Assembly (NCBI GenBank): GCA_030041045.1
Contig: JASHOQ010000097.1
Span: 62,001-126,000 of the forward strand
From: Acidobacteriaceae bacterium
GTDB taxonomy: Bacteria > Acidobacteriota > Terriglobia > Terriglobales > Acidobacteriaceae
Reading direction: 5' to 3'
DNA length: 64,000 bases
The notes beneath the pieces are model-generated. The model worked only from the letters and a program-made list of their open reading frames with translations, was not told the origin of the DNA and did no database searches. Of this stretch, positions 24,893-32,661 are shown piece after piece (within the stretch, counting starts at the first letter, position 1; each line of letters starts with the position of its first letter). Made by a program: the position numbers and the translations under genes.

Positions 24893-27889
24893 CTACGATC
24901 CCGATCCCTTCTTCAGCTCCTGCTGCAGCTCTTCGAGCAGATTCAGCGCCTGCAGCGGCGTGAGTTGATTGACGTCCGTGGCCTCGATGCGGTCCACGAT
25001 CCTTTGCGAGAGCGGCGTAAAGATGGTCAGTTGCAGCGGTTCGGCAGCGGTCTCATCGCGCACGCTCTGTTTCTCCTGTTTCTCGTGCTGCCTGAGCACG
25101 TGCCGCGCGCGCTCGATCACCGCCGGCGGAAGCCCGGCCAGCCGCGCCACCTCAAGGCCGTAGCTTTTGCTGGCCGCACCCGGCTCAATGTGATGCAGAA
25201 AGACGATGCCGCCCGCACCCTCCTTCACGCCCACGCGCAGATTGCGCACCCGCGGCAGCTTCTCCGCGAGCAGCGTGAGCTCGTGATAATGCGTGGCGAA
25301 GAGCGTGCGTGCGCGCGTCTCCGCGTGCAGATACTCCACCGTGGCCCAGGCCAGCGAAAGGCCATCGAAGGTGGCCGTGCCTCGGCCCATCTCGTCGAGC
25401 AGAATGAGCGAGCGCGGCGTGGCGGTGTTGAGGATGGTCGCCGTCTCCGTCATTTCCACCATGAAGGTGGAGCGGCCGCGGGCCACGTTGTCGCTGGCGC
25501 CGATGCGCGTGTAGATGCGGTCGACCAGGCCGAAGCGCATCGCTTCGGCGGGCACAAAGCTGCCCATCTGCGCCATCAGCACCAGCACGGCTGCCTGGCG
25601 CAGATAGGTGCTCTTGCCGCCCATGTTGGGGCCGGTAATGAGTAGCAGGCTCGGGCCATCTTCCGCGGCGCTCAGGTAAAGATCGTTGGCAATGAATCGT
25701 CCTTCGCGCGTCTCTTCCATCCACTGTTCGATGACGGGATGGCGGGCCGCCTGCGCTTCGAGCACCGGCTCCTCCGCGAGCCGCGGCCGCACGTAGCGCC
25801 GTGCCGCGGCCAGGTGCGCAAAGCAGGCAAGCAGGTCGGCCTGCGCCACCGCGGACGAGGAACGGCGGATGCGGCCGGCGCTCTCGAGCACGAACCTGCG
25901 CAGCTCGCCAAAGAGGCGCCTCTCAATCTCGAGGCAGCGGTCGTGCGCGGTGAGAATCTTGCGCTCGTATTCCTTGAGCTCGGGTGTGGTGAAGCGCTCG
26001 GCATTCACCAGCGTCTGCTTGCGCTCGTAGTCGGCGGGCGCCAGCGCCAGGTTGGCCTTGGTGATTTCGATGTAATAGCCGAAGACGGTGTTGAAGCGGA
26101 CTTTGAGCGAAGCGATGCCGGTGCGCTGGCGCTCACGGTCTTCGATGGCGGCAATGGCCTGCCGGCCGGAGCTCGATGCGCTGCGCAGATCGTCAAGCTC
26201 GGCGTCGACGCCGGGCGCGATAGCGCCACCGTCAGCAAGGGTCAACGGCGGGTCGGCTACAAGCGTGCGCACGATGCGCGCGGTCACGTCGTCAAGCGGG
26301 TCGAGCTGCCCTGCGAGCGCGCGCCAGCGCGGCGCGGCCATGGCGGCGAGCGCCGTGCGCAAGCCGGGCAGGCGCGCCAGGCTGGCGGCCAGGGCGCGTA
26401 CGTCGCGCGGGCCGGCCGAGTCAAGCGAAAGCCGCGCCAGCAGCCGCTCCAGATCGAAGATGCCGGCAAAGGCGCGGCGGATTTCTTCGCGGCGCAACAG
26501 GTCGCCGTGGGCCTCCGCGACCGCTTCATAGCGCGTTTCGATTTCGCTTGCGTCGTTCAGCGGGCGCAGGATGGTTGAGCGCAGCAGGCGTTTGCCCATG
26601 GGCGTGAGGCAGGCGTCGAGCGTGCCGAAGAGCGTGGCCCGGTCGTCGATACTCGGCGAGGGGCCGGCAAAAAGCGGCTCGACCAGTTCGAGATTGCGCA
26701 CCGTTACCTGGTCGAGCTCGAGCGCGGTGGAGTGCTCCTCGAACTTCAGGCTGTCGATGTGCAGAGCCTCGTTCTTCTGCGTCGCGCGCACGTAGTGCAG
26801 CACCGCGCCGGCGGCAATCGCCGCGGACTCATGGCCGTTGAGACCGAAGCCTTCGAGCGAGCGCACGTTGAGCTGCCGTTCGACCAGGGGAACGGCGTAG
26901 TCGCGCGTCCACACCCAGTCTTCGACGCGCGTGCGCGCGGGAATTTTTTCGAGCGCCGCGGGCAGCTCGGCGCTCGCGCCGGCGAGAACCTCGCTGGGCG
27001 CGGCCATCAGCAGCGCGTCTACTGCCTGTTCCCGCGCATCGGGGCCGCAAAACTCCGCCGTGCGGAACTCCCCCGTCGAAACATCGAGCAGGGCGAGACC
27101 GCAGATAAGCGCGGCCGTCGTCCCTGACGCAAAGAAGGCAGCGAGAAAGTTGTTTTGCTCCTGGCCTAGGCCCGCATCCATGGCCGTGCCCGGCGTGAGC
27201 ACGCGCGTCACGTCGCGGCGAACCAGCTTTTTAGCCAGCTTCGGGTCTTCCATCTGGTCGCAGAGCGCGATGCGGTAGCCCTTGCGCAGCAGCCGCGCCA
27301 AATAGCTCTCCACGGCGTGGAAGGGGACCCCGCACATGGGAATGCGGCGGTCGCGGTCGCGCGCAGTGAGGGTGAGCTCGAGCTCGCGGCTCGCTGTCGC
27401 GGCGTCATCGTAAAACAGCTCGTAGAAATCGCCCATGCGGAAAAAGAGCAGGGCATCGGGATGCTCACGCTTGGCCGCGGCCCACTGGCGCATAAACGGG
27501 GTCCCCGCGGAGTCCGGGGTCCCCGACGAGCGATTGGTGCTCGTTGGGGTGGAGGATGGGTCTTTATCCGCGGGGTGGGTAAACGGGGTCCCCGCGGAGT
27601 CCGGGGTCCCCGACGAGCGATTGGTGCTCGTTGGGGTGGAGGATGGGTGGCTCGCAGAGCCGGGATCCGTGGGGTGGGTAAACGGGGTCCCTGCGGGGTG
27701 AATAAAAGAAGTGAGGTCAGCGGCGGCTTTCTCCGCTTGCGGAGGAGCGGGGCTGGTCGTAGCGCGCTCATTGATCGAGAGCGGGGGCGAATCGCCTGCG
27801 GGGTTCGGGCCGACCTGGGTGTGGAGCGGGGTCACGCTGCTTTCCAGATTAACGCGAGCGGCTGCAGCGCGGTCAGGAATAGGCAGCAC
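24893..27889 (-). CDS. mutS: DNA mismatch repair protein MutS, with repeat-derived N-terminal extension
   Basis: Mismatch-recognition ATPase of 998 residues. The usual MutS start corresponds to about residue 128 (G-T-P-F-M-R-Q-W), followed by the mismatch-binding M-G-D-F-Y-E-L-F (Phe-x-Glu at 155-157). Walker A G-P-N-M-G-G-K-S-T lies near residue 751, then D-E-M-G-R-G-T-A-T-F-D-G and T-H-Y-H-E-L. The first 127 residues are Pro/Ser/Thr-rich. Part of them is a 29-residue unit repeated in tandem, coded by palindromic DNA at 27494-27700. Whether translation starts at 27889 or later is uncertain. It is the first gene of the mutS-nagZ-anmK-solute-binding operon. Confidence 0.95.
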   Translation of the reverse strand: MLPIPDRAAAARVNLESSVTPLHTQVGPNPAGDSPPLSINERATTSPAPPQAEKAAADLTSFIHPAGTPFTHPTDPGSASHPSSTPTSTNRSSGTPDSAGTPFTHPADKDPSSTPTSTNRSSGTPDSAGTPFMRQWAAAKREHPDALLFFRMGDFYELFYDDAATASRELELTLTARDRDRRIPMCGVPFHAVESYLARLLRKGYRIALCDQMEDPKLAKKLVRRDVTRVLTPGTAMDAGLGQEQNNFLAAFFASGTTAALICGLALLDVSTGEFRTAEFCGPDAREQAVDALLMAAPSEVLAGASAELPAALEKIPARTRVEDWVWTRDYAVPLVERQLNVRSLEGFGLNGHESAAIAAGAVLHYVRATQKNEALHIDSLKFEEHSTALELDQVTVRNLELVEPLFAGPSPSIDDRATLFGTLDACLTPMGKRLLRSTILRPLNDASEIETRYEAVAEAHGDLLRREEIRRAFAGIFDLERLLARLSLDSAGPRDVRALAASLARLPGLRTALAAMAAPRWRALAGQLDPLDDVTARIVRTLVADPPLTLADGGAIAPGVDAELDDLRSASSSGRQAIAAIEDRERQRTGIASLKVRFNTVFGYYIEITKANLALAPADYERKQTLVNAERFTTPELKEYERKILTAHDRCLEIERRLFGELRRFVLESAGRIRRSSSAVAQADLLACFAHLAAARRYVRPRLAEEPVLEAQAARHPVIEQWMEETREGRFIANDLYLSAAEDGPSLLLITGPNMGGKSTYLRQAAVLVLMAQMGSFVPAEAMRFGLVDRIYTRIGASDNVARGRSTFMVEMTETATILNTATPRSLILLDEMGRGTATFDGLSLAWATVEYLHAETRARTLFATHYHELTLLAEKLPRVRNLRVGVKEGAGGIVFLHHIEPGAASKSYGLEVARLAGLPPAVIERARHVLRQHEKQEKQSVRDETAAEPLQLTIFTPLSQRIVDRIEATDVNQLTPLQALNLLEELQQELKKGSGS
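27494..27700. repeat. 87-bp tandem repeat with hairpins in the 5' part of mutS
   Basis: Two copies of an 87-base unit start at 27494 and 27581; the first 68 bases (to 27561 and 27648) appear identical. A partial third copy begins at 27680. Each unit carries C-G-G-G-G-T-C-C-C-C boxes and a hairpin ACGAGC-gattggt-GCTCGT. Since 87 is a multiple of 3, the units extend the MutS frame without breaking it. Confidence 0.8.
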
Positions 27890-28023
27890 CGGAACAAGAA
27901 CTCAAATGGAAGCAGGGCTCCGGGTGCAAGGGTTTACAATCGGTGCGGCCTCCGGAATGCCTCGAAGACTGTGCTCTGTTCACGGAGCGCCGAACGCCAA
28001 TTCCTCAGTGGAGGGTTACCCAG

Positions 28024-28818
28024 ATGAAAACATCGCTTTGGTTCATTCGTTGTGCGCTGGTCTTCAGCGCGGCCGCGTGGGCAGCTACGGCCTCCTGCGC
28101 GCAATCTCCCTTTGACGGCACCTGGCGCACCGACTTGGCGCAGGCAAAATTCAGCCCCAAGCCCGTCGGCTTCTATCTCAGCGAGGGGTGGTATCACTGC
28201 ATCACGTGCGCGTCGCCCGTCGATGTGCAAGCCGATGGGCAGGACCACCCCGTTACGGGCCAATCCTACGACTCGCTCAGCGTCACCGTCGTCGATCCGC
28301 ACACCCTCTCGGTCGTCGCCAAGAAGGCGGGCAAGGTGGACTATGAGCAAACCCGTACGGTCTCCGCTGACGGCAAGGTTCTCACCGTCAAGACCACCGT
28401 TCACCCCGCTGACGGCAGTGAGACGGAGACGTTCGAAGCGACGGGCAAGCGCGCCGGGATCGCGCCCTCCGGCGTGCACGCAACCTCCGGCAACTGGATT
28501 GTGGAGAAAGAGACCGGCAGCGCCAATGGTCTGACGACCACGTACAAGCTCAATGGCGACGAACTCACCATGTCAGAGCCGAGCGGCGAGACGTACACGG
28601 CCAAGCTGGATGGCGGCGACTTTCCCGCAAAGGGCTCGTATGTCTTCGATACTGTATCCCTCAAGAAGATCGACGCGCACACCATCGAACAAACAGAGAA
28701 GCGCGACGGCACCGTGATCGACGTTTCCAAGATAACGGCGAACGGCAAGACCATGACCATTGTCGACACCGACCCGCGCACCAACCGAACGGAAACGCTT
28801 ACCGCGCACAAGCAATAG
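28024..28818 (+). CDS. Secreted hypothetical protein
   Basis: A 264-residue exported protein; family not recognised. The ATG at 28024 has GGAGG upstream and begins a clean signal peptide ending A-S-C-A-Q. The mature part starts S-P-F-D-G-T-W-R-T-D. It then alternates beta strands, reminiscent of lipocalin-like sheets that begin with a G-T-W motif: L-T-V-K-T-T-V, Y-K-L-N-G-D-E-L, T-Y-T-A-K-L-D-G-G. Two Cys in C-I-T-C-A-S (around residues 59-62) might bind metal or form a disulfide. It is divergent from mutS across 134 bases. No operon partner is evident. Confidence 0.75.
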   Translation: MKTSLWFIRCALVFSAAAWAATASCAQSPFDGTWRTDLAQAKFSPKPVGFYLSEGWYHCITCASPVDVQADGQDHPVTGQSYDSLSVTVVDPHTLSVVAKKAGKVDYEQTRTVSADGKVLTVKTTVHPADGSETETFEATGKRAGIAPSGVHATSGNWIVEKETGSANGLTTTYKLNGDELTMSEPSGETYTAKLDGGDFPAKGSYVFDTVSLKKIDAHTIEQTEKRDGTVIDVSKITANGKTMTIVDTDPRTNRTETLTAHKQ

Positions 28819-28871
28819 TTGCCGGCGCCGGGGGTGCGCGGCCCGTCCTCTGCGCTGCAGACGCAATTCTG

Positions 28872-28877
28872 TATAAT
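28872..28877 (+). promoter_or_regulatory. Consensus -10 box before the transglutaminase-like gene
   Basis: A perfect TATAAT lies 66 bases before the preferred ATG at 28943. No good -35 hexamer is seen at 16-18 bases upstream, so activator dependence or chance are both possible. Confidence 0.35.
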
Positions 28878-28942
28878 CTCCGGGATTCCGTGAGGGAGAT
28901 TCGGATTTGCCTTTGAAGGGCGGAGGACAACGGAAGAACGGA

Positions 28943-29563
28943 ATGCGGCGCGGCCAGCGCGCGGACTTCGGTCTTTCGCCGGAAAATCTGCGCACCCTGC
29001 GCGCGCTCAAGACGCCCGCGCGCATTCAGCGTTTTATCGACGCGCTGGCCTACCAGTACGCCGACACGGCGTGGTCACCTGAGCGCGCGCTGCGCGAGCG
29101 CAAAGGGCACTGCCTGGAAGGGGCGCTGGTGGCCGCGGCGGCTCTGCGCGTGAATGGCTACCCTCCGCTGCTCATGGATCTCGAAGCGGTGCGCGACGAC
29201 GATCACGTGGTCGCTCTCTATCGTGAGCGCGGGCTTTGGGGCGGCATCGCCAAGTCGAACTTTGCCGGGCTGCGCTTTCGCGCGCCCGTCTACCGCACCC
29301 TGCGCGAGCTCGCCGTCAGCTACTTCGACCACTACTACAACCTGCGCGGCGAGCGCACGCTGCGCGCCTGGGCCGGGCCGGTAAACCTGGCGCGCCTCGA
29401 CCGCCTGCACTGGATGACCGCAGAAGACGACGTCTGGTGCGTGCCTGAGCTGCTCATCGCCGCGCGGCACCACCCGCTGTTTCCCCACAAAGTGGCGCGC
29501 CTGTTGCCGCGGCTGGACCGGCGCAGCTTTGAGGCCGGGATGCACGGGTGGGTGAAGCACTGA
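28943..29563 (+). CDS. Transglutaminase-like Cys-His protein
   Basis: A 206-residue cytoplasmic protein. I prefer the ATG at 28943 (GGAAG 6 bases before it); a TTG at 28907 would add 12 basic residues. K-G-H-C-L-E-G-A-L followed by A-A-A-L-R resembles the Cys-helix of papain/transglutaminase folds, and D-D-D-H-V-V-A-L-Y supplies a likely His. The rest (G-I-A-K-S-N-F-A-G-L-R-F-R and Y-F-D-H-Y-Y-N) looks like a conserved bacterial family of unknown role. The catalytic third residue was not identified. It is called transglutaminase-like by fold pattern, not by proven activity. Confidence 0.65.
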   Translation: MRRGQRADFGLSPENLRTLRALKTPARIQRFIDALAYQYADTAWSPERALRERKGHCLEGALVAAAALRVNGYPPLLMDLEAVRDDDHVVALYRERGLWGGIAKSNFAGLRFRAPVYRTLRELAVSYFDHYYNLRGERTLRAWAGPVNLARLDRLHWMTAEDDVWCVPELLIAARHHPLFPHKVARLLPRLDRRSFEAGMHGWVKH

Positions 29564-29564
29564 A

Positions 29565-29625
29565 GGCAGGGAACAAGGGATCGAGGGACCGAGGGACCAA
29601 GGGAAAATGGGACCGCGGGATCAAC
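29565..29625. repeat. Short AGGGA(C/T)C heptad array
   Basis: Right after the transglutaminase-like gene come about seven loosely repeated units of the type AAGGGA(T)C / GAGGGACC. They are of the same class as the arrays at 427, 46260 and 49159. No gene is present. Confidence 0.45.
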
Positions 29626-29671
29626 CGAAACAAGGGTCAGGAAAGATTCAAGCGGTCGCCCACGTCCGGCG

Positions 29672-29721
29672 TATAATAAGGCCGTCTTTCAACGCAACAA
29701 GGGAATTGCGGGCAAAGGAGG
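29672..29721 (+). promoter_or_regulatory. -10 box and strong ribosome site for the tail-tube-like gene
   Basis: TATAAT at 29672-29677 has TTCAAG 19 bases upstream as a weak -35. AAAGGAGG at 29714-29721 is an almost perfect ribosome-binding site 6 bases before the ATG. Together they suggest that this orphan gene has its own promoter and efficient translation. Confidence 0.45.
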
Positions 29722-29727
29722 CGCACG

Positions 29728-30219
29728 ATGCTTGCTAATCCGCAACGGCTGGATCCCTACAAGAATTTCAAGTTTCGGCTGGTTGCCGATGGGAGGACGG
29801 TGCTGGGCGCGGAAAGCGCCTCCAGCCAGGCGCAGATTCCGGGACTGGCCCTCGATTCTTCCCCCGTCGATTATCGCGCGGGCAGCGACCCGCTCTGGAT
29901 ACGAAAAATGCCGGGGAGATCGAAATACACATCGATCACCCTCAAGCGCGGCGTGATCGGCGATTCGTCGTTTCAAAACTGGGTGAATAAGGTGAAAAGC
30001 CTGGCGGGGTCTGGGCTGGCCGGAGAGGTTCCGCTGGCGAATTTCCGCAAGGATTTGTATCTCGAGCTGTACCAGCCCACGGGCCAGCGAATGGCGCGCT
30101 ACAAGCTCGCGAAGAGCTGGATCTCCGGGTATTCGACCCTGCCCAATCTGGGCGGGAACGGCAATGCCGTTGCTATTGAACATATTCATATCGAGACGGA
30201 GGGAGTGAGCCCGGGATAA
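29728..30219 (+). CDS. Orphan gp19-like phage tail tube protein
   Basis: A 163-residue protein of the T4 gp19-like tail tube family, also found in contractile injection systems. Typical elements are D-P-Y-K-N-F-K-F-R-L at the start, K-M-P-G-R-S-K-Y-T-S-I-T-L-K-R-G-V, F-Q-N-W-V-N-K-V, D-L-Y-L-E-L-Y, K-S-W-I-S-G-Y and A-I-E-H-I-H-I-E-T-E-G at the end. In phages this protein forms the inner tube. Here no sheath, baseplate, spike or ATPase genes lie nearby, so it is an orphan. It may be a domesticated remnant or part of a system encoded elsewhere. Fold assignment is fairly secure, function is not. Confidence 0.82.
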   Translation: MLANPQRLDPYKNFKFRLVADGRTVLGAESASSQAQIPGLALDSSPVDYRAGSDPLWIRKMPGRSKYTSITLKRGVIGDSSFQNWVNKVKSLAGSGLAGEVPLANFRKDLYLELYQPTGQRMARYKLAKSWISGYSTLPNLGGNGNAVAIEHIHIETEGVSPG

Positions 30220-30317
30220 TTAAAATATCTGCTTGCCCTTGGGTTTATCAGACCCCAGGCACGACCAACCTGGCCCGCCGGGTCACAGCGCGTTCAGCGC
30301 CTACCACCTGGTGATTT

Positions 30318-30355
30318 GGATCACAGTATACTGATCCTGAACACCTTATGGTGTT
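30318..30355 (+). promoter_or_regulatory. Two dyads before the heme operon
   Basis: A 10-bp palindrome CAGTATACTG (30324-30333) is flanked by GGAT and ATCC. Directly downstream is a second perfect dyad, AACACC-ttat-GGTGTT (30340-30355), ending 6 bases before the ATG of the first gene. The second could be a hairpin in the leader; the first is a possible repressor site. No regulator is known for either. Confidence 0.35.
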
Positions 30356-30361
30356 TAGAGC

Positions 30362-31198
30362 ATGGACTTGCTGTGGATCCGAGTGGCGGCGATTCTCTAT
30401 GCAGCGGCGGGCGTGGCCGTGTTTCCCGCCGTGCTGGGCAACCGCGAACGCTGGCGCAAGGCCTGCGTGCACCTGGGCGGCCTGGCTTTTTTCTTCCACT
30501 TCGTCAGCGTGGTGGAGATGCTGGCGGCGGCGCACCGCTTCGTGCCCGCAGGCGTGCGTGAAATCGAGTCGCTGCTCGGCTTCGCCGTCGCCGGCCTGTT
30601 TTTCCTTGTCTGGTGGCTCTACGACTTTCTCTCCCTGGGAATCTTCGCCCTGCCGGCGAGTTTCTTCCTGGTCTTTATCCCCTCGCTGGGGCCGGACCGT
30701 TATCAATTCCCGAGTAAAGGCGTCTACGATATCTGGCTGGTGGCGCACATTGTGGCTCTGCTGCTGGCCTATGCCGCTCTCTGCTTCAGCCTGTTGTCTT
30801 CGCTGCTCTACCTGGTGCAGGAGCACCGCATCAAGTCGAAACCGAAGCCGGGAAGGCACAGCAAATGGGGACCGCTGGACTGGCTGCCGCCGCTGGACAC
30901 GCTAGAACGCGTGGCCCAGGCCACGCTCGAATTCGGTTTTCCCTGCATGACCGCCGGCCTGCTTATCGGATCGGTTCTGGTGCAGGAGAGCTCGCTCGGC
31001 GCTTCCTATTTTCTCGATCCCAACATCATTGCCTCGTTTGTCATGTGGGGCGTTTACGTCATGCTTCTTCTGCTCCGGCGCGGCGCGGGTCTGCGTGGAC
31101 GCAAGGCCGCCTATGTTTCCGGCGCTTCGCTGGTGGCCATGATGGCGGTGTGGGCGGTGAACTTCTTCAGCCAGGTGCACAGGTTCGGTCCGCAATGA
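30362..31198 (+). CDS. CcsA/HemX-family membrane protein
   Basis: A 278-residue inner-membrane protein with about eight predicted helices. It resembles the cytochrome c assembly family CcsA/CcmC and HemX. Conserved His candidates lie in H-L-G-G-L-A-F-F-F-H and V-A-H-I-V-A-L-L-L-A-Y, and a G-x-x-x-G-S motif follows in L-L-I-G-S-V-L-V. Placed first in the hemA operon, it parallels HemX, which affects HemA levels in Bacillus; a role in cytochrome c maturation is the alternative. It overlaps hemA by 4 bases (ATGA). I cannot separate the two subfamilies from sequence alone, so no symbol is given. Confidence 0.8.
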   Translation: MDLLWIRVAAILYAAAGVAVFPAVLGNRERWRKACVHLGGLAFFFHFVSVVEMLAAAHRFVPAGVREIESLLGFAVAGLFFLVWWLYDFLSLGIFALPASFFLVFIPSLGPDRYQFPSKGVYDIWLVAHIVALLLAYAALCFSLLSSLLYLVQEHRIKSKPKPGRHSKWGPLDWLPPLDTLERVAQATLEFGFPCMTAGLLIGSVLVQESSLGASYFLDPNIIASFVMWGVYVMLLLLRRGAGLRGRKAAYVSGASLVAMMAVWAVNFFSQVHRFGPQ

Positions 31199-32661
31199 CA
31201 CTCGCAATCCTTGGCGTGAACCACCGCACCGCGCCCATCGCGCTGCGCGAACGCATTGCCATTGGCCGCGAGGAGCTTCCCCGGGCGCTGCGCATGCTGC
31301 AGCGCATGCCCGGTGTGAGCGAGTGCCTGATTGTTTCCACCTGCAACCGCGTGGAGCTGCTGGCGGCCATGGAAGACGCGGGCGCGGCGGACGATAAGCT
31401 GGGGGCATTTTTCGCGGAGTTTTTCGCGATCGATCCCATGGAACTCAAGCCGCACCTCTGCGCTTACCGCGACCGCGAGGCGGTGAGCCATCTGTTCCGC
31501 ATGGCCGCGAGTTTGGACTCCATGGTGGTGGGCGAGCCGCAGATTCTGGGCCAGGTGAAAGAAGCCTTCGCCGTGGCGCGCGCCACGGGCACGGTTGGGT
31601 CGGCGCTGGAGCATCTGCTGCAGAGCGCGTTTGCCGCGGCCAAGCGCGCCCGGACGGAGACGGAGATCGGGTCGAGCTCGGTCTCGGTGGCCAGCGTGGC
31701 CGTGGAAATGGCACGCAAAATTTTCGGCTCTCTCGAAGGGCGCACGGTGTTCCTGGTGGGCGCGGGCAAGATGAGCGAGCTCGCGGCTCGGCACCTGGTG
31801 GAGCAGGGCGCAGGCGCCATCCTGGTGACCAACCGGACGCGGGAGCGCGCCCGGCGCATGGCGGAGGGGTTCGGGTTGAGCACGCCGCCAGAGGTGATCG
31901 ACTTTGCCCAGCTGCATGAAGCCGCGAGCCGCGCCGACATCGTGATCACATCCACGGGCGCGCCGCACCCCATCTTTCGCCGCGAGCATGGGCAGGCTTT
32001 CCTGCACAAGCGCAAAAACCGGCCCATGTTTTTTGTCGATATTGCCGTACCGCGCGACGTGGACCCGGAGATGAACCGGCTCGACGGGATCTTTGTCTAC
32101 GATATCGACGACCTGCAGCATGTGGCCTCGGCGCACATGGAGGGGCGCAGCCGCGCGGCCGTGGATGCGGAGGCGATCGTTGCCGCCGAAGTGGAGCGGT
32201 TCCGGCAGCGGCAGCGCGCGGTGGACGTGGCGCCGGCGATCGTGGCGCTGCAGCGCCGCGGCGAAGAGATGCGGCAGGCGGAGATCGACCGGCATAACGC
32301 GCGCCTGAGCGGATTGAGCGCCGAGCAAAGAGAGGCAGTGGACGCGCTGACGCGCGGCCTGGTGAACAAGTTTCTGCATCCGCCGATGCAGGCGCTCAAG
32401 CAGGCGGCGCGCGAGGGCGATGCGGCGCGGCTGGACGTGCTGTGCGCGGAGTGGCAGGTGACGGCGGAGGCGGCCAGCGAGGCGGAACAAACGGAGACGG
32501 CCCAATCCGAAATGGCGCAAGCCGATCCGCTCGAGGCAAATCGGGAGCAGCCGGGGCCGGCGAGCGGCCGCGGCGAAGCCGGAGAGGCCAAGCCCCTGAG
32601 CAACGCACGGGTGTTTGAGGGCCTTCCGCAAGGGAAAGCCAGGTTGGAGGCGCGCCGATGA
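31195..32661 (+). CDS. hemA: Glutamyl-tRNA reductase
   Basis: HemA reduces glutamyl-tRNA to glutamate-1-semialdehyde, the first step of C5 heme synthesis. The start is the ATG at 31195, overlapping the previous stop; a longer frame from 30865 only reads through that gene. Catalytic C50 lies in V-S-T-C-N-R-V-E-L. H-L-F-R-M-A-A-S-L-D-S-M-V-V-G-E-P-Q-I is intact. The NADPH site V-F-L-V-G-A-G-K-M-S-E follows, then the C-terminal dimerisation helix. At 488 residues it has an extra acidic, Gln/Glu-rich tail of roughly 55 residues that most family members lack. It is coupled to hemC by ATGA. Confidence 0.96.
   Translation: MTLAILGVNHRTAPIALRERIAIGREELPRALRMLQRMPGVSECLIVSTCNRVELLAAMEDAGAADDKLGAFFAEFFAIDPMELKPHLCAYRDREAVSHLFRMAASLDSMVVGEPQILGQVKEAFAVARATGTVGSALEHLLQSAFAAAKRARTETEIGSSSVSVASVAVEMARKIFGSLEGRTVFLVGAGKMSELAARHLVEQGAGAILVTNRTRERARRMAEGFGLSTPPEVIDFAQLHEAASRADIVITSTGAPHPIFRREHGQAFLHKRKNRPMFFVDIAVPRDVDPEMNRLDGIFVYDIDDLQHVASAHMEGRSRAAVDAEAIVAAEVERFRQRQRAVDVAPAIVALQRRGEEMRQAEIDRHNARLSGLSAEQREAVDALTRGLVNKFLHPPMQALKQAAREGDAARLDVLCAEWQVTAEAASEAEQTETAQSEMAQADPLEANREQPGPASGRGEAGEAKPLSNARVFEGLPQGKARLEARR

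Noticed and set aside
30865-31194. N-terminal extension of HemA
   Set aside because: Reads through the ccsA/hemX-like gene in another frame; the ATG at 31195 starts the conserved T-L-A-I-L-G-V-N-H-R.
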